Assembly (NCBI GenBank): GCA_031763025.1
Contig: JASSKH010000002.1
Coordinates: forward strand, 14,315,468-14,379,467
DNA: 64,000 bases
From: Macrocystis pyrifera
Lineage: Eukaryota > Sar > Phaeophyceae > Laminariales > Laminariaceae
Direction: 5' to 3'
The notes under the pieces are model-generated. The model was not told where the DNA came from, made no database searches, and saw only the letters and a list, made by a program, of their open reading frames with translations. This document shows, in pieces, positions 58,535-64,000 of this stretch (its first letter is position 1; every line of letters starts with the position of its first letter). The position numbers and the translations under genes are program-made.

Positions 58535-61500
58535 TTTCCGGAGGGTTTTGTTTGTCAGAACTGGGGCATTAACTCACGGAGGTTCGTCGGTTTTTGGTAA
58601 ATTCTCATTCCAGCAATCTCCCAGAAATTCGCAGGGAGAATCCTGAGGAGTCGACTATTTTTTTTAACTGATCCGTCGTGAACAAACGCGTATGTTCGGC
58701 CCAAACCTTCAATCCCTGTGGCCCCAAACATTGTTTTTCATAGCAGTTGGTCTTAGGTTTATGGAAAAGCTAAGTCTTTCAGAGACCGTTGTACGTAGGC
58801 GGACTTTATACTCCGAGGTCCCGCATTTTCGCTCAACAGTCTTCTTTTTTTTCCCTTGCCTATCAAGATTATAACTGCAAGCTTTAGTTGAACTGAGGCA
58901 GATACCCCATCGCTTGGTTGAACTTGGGGCTAGTGAGGTGGGAACGCGCCGGTTCGAGGTTTGCTTGCAATCTTGAGAAGACCCGGACCCGTTCGATGAT
59001 CTTGCGCTTGAAGTCAACAAGTTACGGTTGCATCATCTCTTGTAGGGTGTCACGCAAACTGGCGGCCATGTTGATTTCAATAGCACGGCATTACGTCGGT
59101 GCAGGTGATGGGAGCAGCGACAATTTTATAAATGAAACAACGTACTATCTGTTTTTGAACGAGAAATACAGTAGCGACGTTACGCTTGATCGTGTCCTGT
59201 TAGCTGGGCGTGGTCGATTGTGCCTGGGCGGCTGCCCTTCATGGCGTCCTCAGGGGAGGTGACGGGTGCATTCTAGAGATTGGGCGGATAGCTCTTTTCA
59301 CTGCTGATATAGGTGCTGACTCTATTTTTATACACGTGCAAGTATAATACAGTCATCGGCAGTATCACAAGGCATTACAACAGACCGGAATATAAATACC
59401 CACACTTAGCTATTCTGCCCGTCCACTCTTTTAAGGATTCCGAGTTGGAGAGAGAGGGCAATCTTCGATTACTGGTAGTGCCTGTTGCAATTTGACATCA
59501 ATGATTCGATCGTCGCGAGCTAGCGGTACGTCTGAACGAGCAAAGCGCGTCGATCCACAGGTTGAATATACTAGAAGCAATATCAACAACGTTGGTGAGG
59601 GGATGAACTGTTGGTGGTACAGCGTCAGACGCAACTCGTGACAGGCGAATGGCACATGCTCAAAAGCCAGAACGTAGGTTTTATCTGTTGTGAACCTAAC
59701 CTGATCGGCATACATTCATACATTGTTTGTCATCAGCACCACAAACGTCTACTGTAAGCTATATAGAAACCTGCTCAACGGCCGTGCGACCATTCTTAGC
59801 GGACATCGCTATCGGGCTGACCAGATATAAATGTGAGGAAAGCATTGGTCATCAGCCGAGGTAACTTCTGTACGGAAGTTGTACAAGTTTCGGCTCTGCA
59901 AAAGCCGTGTTTGCTCTAACAAAGGCCCTGTTTGGTCATGACAACCCGGTTACCAGTCCAACGTGATTTAACAACTTACTTTAAATTGTTCAGGAGGTAG
60001 CATCGTCTAATAATACAGATCAGACAGTCCAAATCATGCCTGTGTCGCCCATTAAAAACAGAGGTTTCGGACGACAGCAATCCATGATTTCTGCATCAGT
60101 TGACCGACATGGTTTTGAACGACAGCGCTCCTTGATTTCTCCAACGTTGAGCGTCTTGAGCAGAACGTTCACGTGACGGTGTACCTGTTGACACGAAGAC
60201 AAAAGAAACAGCGGAGTTTAATGAGGTCGATCCTGAGTGTAGCCAGTTTCGTCTTCCTCCCCACGAACGCAGGTGCTTGTTTCTTCGGCCGTGATCTCTT
60301 TCATATCGAAACCCTCCAAATAAAGACATGTAGGTTCGTACTCGCGTGCATTTAATGCGTAAGGGGAGGCGTTCGAGGTCCGCTGTGTAGCGCGTGGTCG
60401 GACGGGGCGAGTCCCTCACCCCGTGGGCCAAAAGGTACTGCCCTAAAGCTCCACGGCACAGCGCTGGGTTTGGGTGACGTCAACCTGTCCTGTGAAGAAA
60501 GAGGGCAGACCGGTCTGAGGTGAAGAGTAAAGCCTGAGTGAAGTGGCAAAGATGGGGAGGGGGAGGGAAGGGAGGGTCTCGCGTGCATGGATCGGTAGTG
60601 CTTGTAGTACGCCGTGAAACTTCGAAAACAATTATTCGGAAATACATCTGAGAAGCGGAGTGATCGAACTTTTCGGAACTGAAGACCGAGGATCCGCGAG
60701 GAGCCACCGGGACAGATGGGTCGATCAAAATCCGAGTTTTCGCTAGGGGGAAATGGTTACTCCAGTTTTTTATCGTTGAAAATTATTTCTCGTGTGTTTC
60801 GTTGTACCTGTAGAGACGTCTGGCCCAAGGCCCCCCCGGTACAATGGGGTACCCACGTAAACCACTTCACAACTGCACTCCCATGGCGGGGACGAAACAC
60901 TTGGAATTAGCGTCAAGGTTAGGCACATGTACAGTGCAGTACCAGGGGGACCATATTGAATAGGACCTATAGTCCACACAGTACCCCATATATTTACCTA
61001 TTATACTAGAAATATTTAGTCCTATTTACCATGATCCCCTGTGACGGAATGATTGAGACCATCCAGTATGAGACTTCACGGGACATAAAAAGAGCAGCAG
61101 GTGAAATACGTAGCCTTGACACGAAAAAAAAAAAAAAAATGGGCCACGGATACCTGGAATGACAATGGTTGTTTTCCAAGTCGAAAAGTTGAAGACAAAG
61201 TAGAGATAATAAATTGTCAACAGCGTTGTCACGTGGGTAATCACTGCAACATGTATTAAGACGCATTGCATTATAGTTAAAGCTGTGCGTTTGATGCATC
61301 ACGTGCGGCTCTATTTGTCATGTATATTTATATAAGGTTTCCCTTCGGGGTGTCGTTAGCGCGAAATCCTGGGGGCGTCGGAAGGCGAAAAGGGAGTCAC
61401 AGGTAGCACCCGTATAGCTGTCCTTGGTGGAAACGAGAGCCATGAGTTAGCGTGTTGCTCGAAGGAAAGAGTAATAACTATTAAGATTAGTCGGCAGGAA

Positions 61501-61558
61501 CTAAGTACTGCTGGTTCTGTGATTGATACTACACTACTACATGCACGCGGTAGCATGG
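58535..61558 (-). repeat. Segment E2, right copy (~3.0 kb)
   Basis: Reverse complement of 30,112-33,143, ending at catgcacgcggta. It includes the conserved frame (60,096-60,431, minus), the LAFEHVPFACHELR relic (near 59,600-59,690, minus) and a MITE. It abuts the (TAC)n tract and D repeat within ~90 bp. Confidence 0.8.
60940..61045. mobile_element. ~106 bp MITE in E2, right copy
   Basis: accagggggaccatattgaa taggacc at one end and gtcctatttaccatgatccc ctgtgacgg at the other. Same insertion as 30,639-30,746. Confidence 0.75.
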
Positions 61559-61641
61559 GTTGAGTACTACGATAAATACCGTCACTTTACAACACCACCA
61601 CTGCTACGCAGATTACAGGTACAAGTATAATACACTTTTTT

Positions 61642-62139
61642 TATTACTACTACTACAACCACTACTACTACTACCACTACTACCACTGCTGCTGCTACTA
61701 CTACTACTACTACTACCACTACTCATACTACTAGTAGTAGTACAGCTACTGCTAGCACTATTACTATTACTACTAGTGCTTCTACTACTACTACTACCAC
61801 CACTGCTACTACTACTACTACTACTACTACAACTGCTACTGCTACTAGTAGTATTAGTGCTGCTGCTACTACTACTTCTACTGCTGCTACTACTGCTACT
61901 GTTTCTCTTAGTCCACCTATTACTACCACTGACAGTACTACTACCACTACTACTACTACTACTACTACTGCAGCTAATACTATTATTACTACTACTACTG
62001 CTACTGGTACTGCTGCTACTAATAATACTGCTGCTAGTACTGCTTTTTCGTCAACTACTCCTACTACTGCTACTGCTACCACTACGACTGCTACTGTTTG
62101 ACCGACTTCAACTATTGACCTCCACTATCACTACTATTG

Positions 62140-62201
<62 letters not shown>

Positions 62202-62312
62202 ACTCCTAGTACAGCTACTGCCAGTAATATTACCACTACTACAACTACAACTTCTACTCCTACTCCTACTACTATTACTGCTACTGCCACTACTACTAGT
62301 ACTATTACTACT
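61642..62312 (+). repeat. ~670 bp imperfect (TAC)n tract
   Basis: Continuous TAC/TGC/CAC triplets with pure (TAC) runs, the longest near 62,140-62,185. Open in several frames as poly-Leu, poly-Thr or poly-Val, purely from the triplets. Confidence 0.9.
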
Positions 62313-63247
62313 GCATATGCTCGCCGTGCAGTCGCTTGGGTTGCCTGTGTAGTGTTCTGTGTTGTGCATCTTATGCTGCATACGGGTAAGTCCTTGCTGT
62401 TGGTGGGGGGGAGCCCGTTCGTTTGGATCGTTCCAGCAGCGACGGTTACAAGTTGTAGAGGGTTGCGTATATCTTCGCAGGCGTTCTATTGACTAATGCC
62501 GTGTGTTCATGAGAAGAGTTTGAGCACTCCGTTCTCTGCTACGAGCTACGAGCTAGGCTCCACTCTCTCTTTCCTCCTCGGTCCTCTAATACAACGACTA
62601 TACATAAATTTATCAGACCACGTGGTGCTCAGGGCATTCAGGCTTGGACTCTACAAACGGCACCATCATCCCATAATCAACGTTGTGGTTGTCGTCGGAT
62701 TGATAATGACGTACGTTTGTGTTCTAGTGTTTGTTTTGCGTGCCCGCCTTGTTTTGTTCTCTTGCTTGAATTCCTATTTTTCCCTAATGCAGTGGTTGCG
62801 TCTTATTATATTAGCTTAGGTTGGCGTCGGTTGGCGAAGACACTCAATTATATAGTGTTGCTCACTACTTTAGCTAGACGACCAGGGTACCGCTTGTTTG
62901 TTTGCTAGTTTTCTTGGCGGTCTATCACAGCGTTTGGTCGGGTTAGATCATTTGTGCGAGGTGAGTAGCCTTTACTCCGCACACAGGGAATGATCGTATC
63001 ACGCAGTGATCATGAAAAGGCACCCGAAAGACAGTTGGATAGTACTCCGATTGCTGTTGCTAGAAGTGGAAAAAACAATTACTTGTTGAAGCTGTCATCC
63101 ACATCGAAGTCCGTCTCACACACCGTTCTCGGTGGGATGCAGCTCACCCTTCATGCGACTTTTCAGACACCTCCCCACGCGCTTAGCGCTGGGTGCAAGC
63201 AATATCTGCCTGGTCGGTGAAAACCTAGACATGGTTCGTACCGGCAA

Positions 63248-63335
63248 TGTAAGGATGCGAGGGTCGATGGTCATACGACTACGGCCATGCATAGCATCGA
63301 GTACATCTCTCTAGTCAAGTACACCCCCCCCCTCC
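63248..63335 (+). repeat. Dispersed poly-C-tailed motif M
   Basis: aggatgcgagggtcgatggt catacgactacggccatgca, then cgagtac, agtacacccccccccctccc. This is the clearest copy. Confidence 0.65.
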
Positions 63336-63790
63336 CACCTGGCCTCCTTGTAACCTCCCCCGGTTTGATCTTGACAAGCCGTGATCAGAGCTGTCTCGCC
63401 CGTTTTCCTCCGCCGGGTACTCGATTTCATTCTCATCGCACGGACTGTCCGTTCAGCTTCCACTCCCCAGTGCTCGTAGTCCTCGCTAATCGTTTTTTTT
63501 TAGCGCGATACTCTGCCTGCCGTTGGCACGAGTGAACCAGCCCCCTTTCGCCTTCCCCCACTGCACACTTGGTTTCTATTCATAGTTGGGCTATACATTG
63601 CTCTATGCCGCAATATCAGGAAGGCTTAGGCATAGTATTGGTATTCAAACCCAGGTGTGAACACAAAAAGAAAGAAAGAAAGAGAATACGGACCTCTGGC
63701 TGAACACTATGTCAGATTAAAAAAAACAATATGGCTGGTTGGTATTTTTGTCGAGAAACTGTAAAAAACATAGTGAAAGCAGCCGCCACC

Positions 63791-63899
63791 TATTATAGGG
63801 GAACATCGAAAAAAAGACCTACGGTTTACACGAAAACCTATATATTCACTTTTTTTTACTGACAACATTAAGTCCTTTTTGCTACGGTCCCCCGCTCTG
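63791..63899. mobile_element. ~108 bp MITE, copy in right D repeat
   Basis: Same insertion as 1701-1808; ends tattataggggaacatcg and acggtcccccgctctg. Confidence 0.7.
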
Positions 63900-64000
63900 T
63901 CCCAAGTTTGTATCTACAGTAGCATAATGGCAGGAGCTGGTCACGGGTGGTCGAGTCGAAACTCACCGGTTGGGTCGCATGGGATCACCTATTGTAACCT

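Larger units (their letters stand above)
62085..64000 (+). repeat. Direct repeat D, right copy
   Basis: Matches 14-1930 in the same orientation and is cut by the window end. Contains motif M, a MITE and the beginning of the GGGTCG-rich stretch, as on the left. Single differences are scattered; no gene recognised. Confidence 0.85.

Noticed and set aside
61560-62492. 310-codon leucine-rich protein
   Set aside because: The frame is open only because the DNA is an imperfect TAC/TGC triplet tract. The reverse strand is equally open as poly-Val and poly-Ser.

Overview
This window looks like gene-poor, repeat-rich nuclear DNA of a eukaryote. Almost no open frame exceeds about 150 codons outside low-complexity DNA. 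There are no bacterial operons or Shine-Dalgarno-spaced genes. A few splice-like GTGAGT/GTGAGC sites sit beside short cysteine-rich coding pieces, and much of the DNA is nested transposon debris, fold-back elements, satellites and segmental duplications. Long (CAG)n runs, short exons with large introns, an OTU-type peptidase fragment and a CCHC/reverse-transcriptase retroelement relic would fit a stramenopile such as a brown alga. That placement is inference only, because no rRNA or conserved housekeeping gene is present to fix it. LAYOUT. 1-2.1 kb: the first copy of a direct repeat (D) whose second copy occupies 62.1-64.0 kb. 2.1-8.2 kb: two copies of a ~108 bp MITE, fold-back elements, a tRNA-Glu-headed SINE inserted in a ~236 bp tandem repeat, and a palindromic tandem array. 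8.2-15.2 kb: a tandemly duplicated minus-strand gene relic (Cys-rich exon, CAG-rich intron, PARP-finger-like exon, OTU peptidase C-terminus). The second copy has been split by a 1.3 kb insertion. 15.2-19.9 kb: minisatellites, an 'empty' relative of a fold-back insertion site, and a ~362 bp satellite with an alternating dimer pattern. 20.2-28.0 kb and 50.3-58.1 kb: the two arms of a ~7.8 kb inverted repeat, about 90% alike where I compared them base by base, carrying decayed unrecognised coding stretches. 30.1-33.1 kb and 58.5-61.6 kb: another inverted pair (E2). 33.9-37.3 kb: a large satellite block. 37.6-40.5 kb: a broken retroelement with a Gag-like zinc-knuckle part and a partial reverse transcriptase, cut off by a fold-back element. 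41.4-50.3 kb: mostly single-copy DNA with one MITE, two minisatellites and a few unrecognised open frames. HOW IT FITS TOGETHER. No pathway or operon is visible. The only protein families I can name are the OTU/PARP-finger-like relics and the retroelement relic. The window mainly records transposition and duplication: the same MITE, fold-back and poly-C-tailed motifs recur at several places, and paired copies let insertions be ordered in time. I found no intact gene that I would defend as functional.
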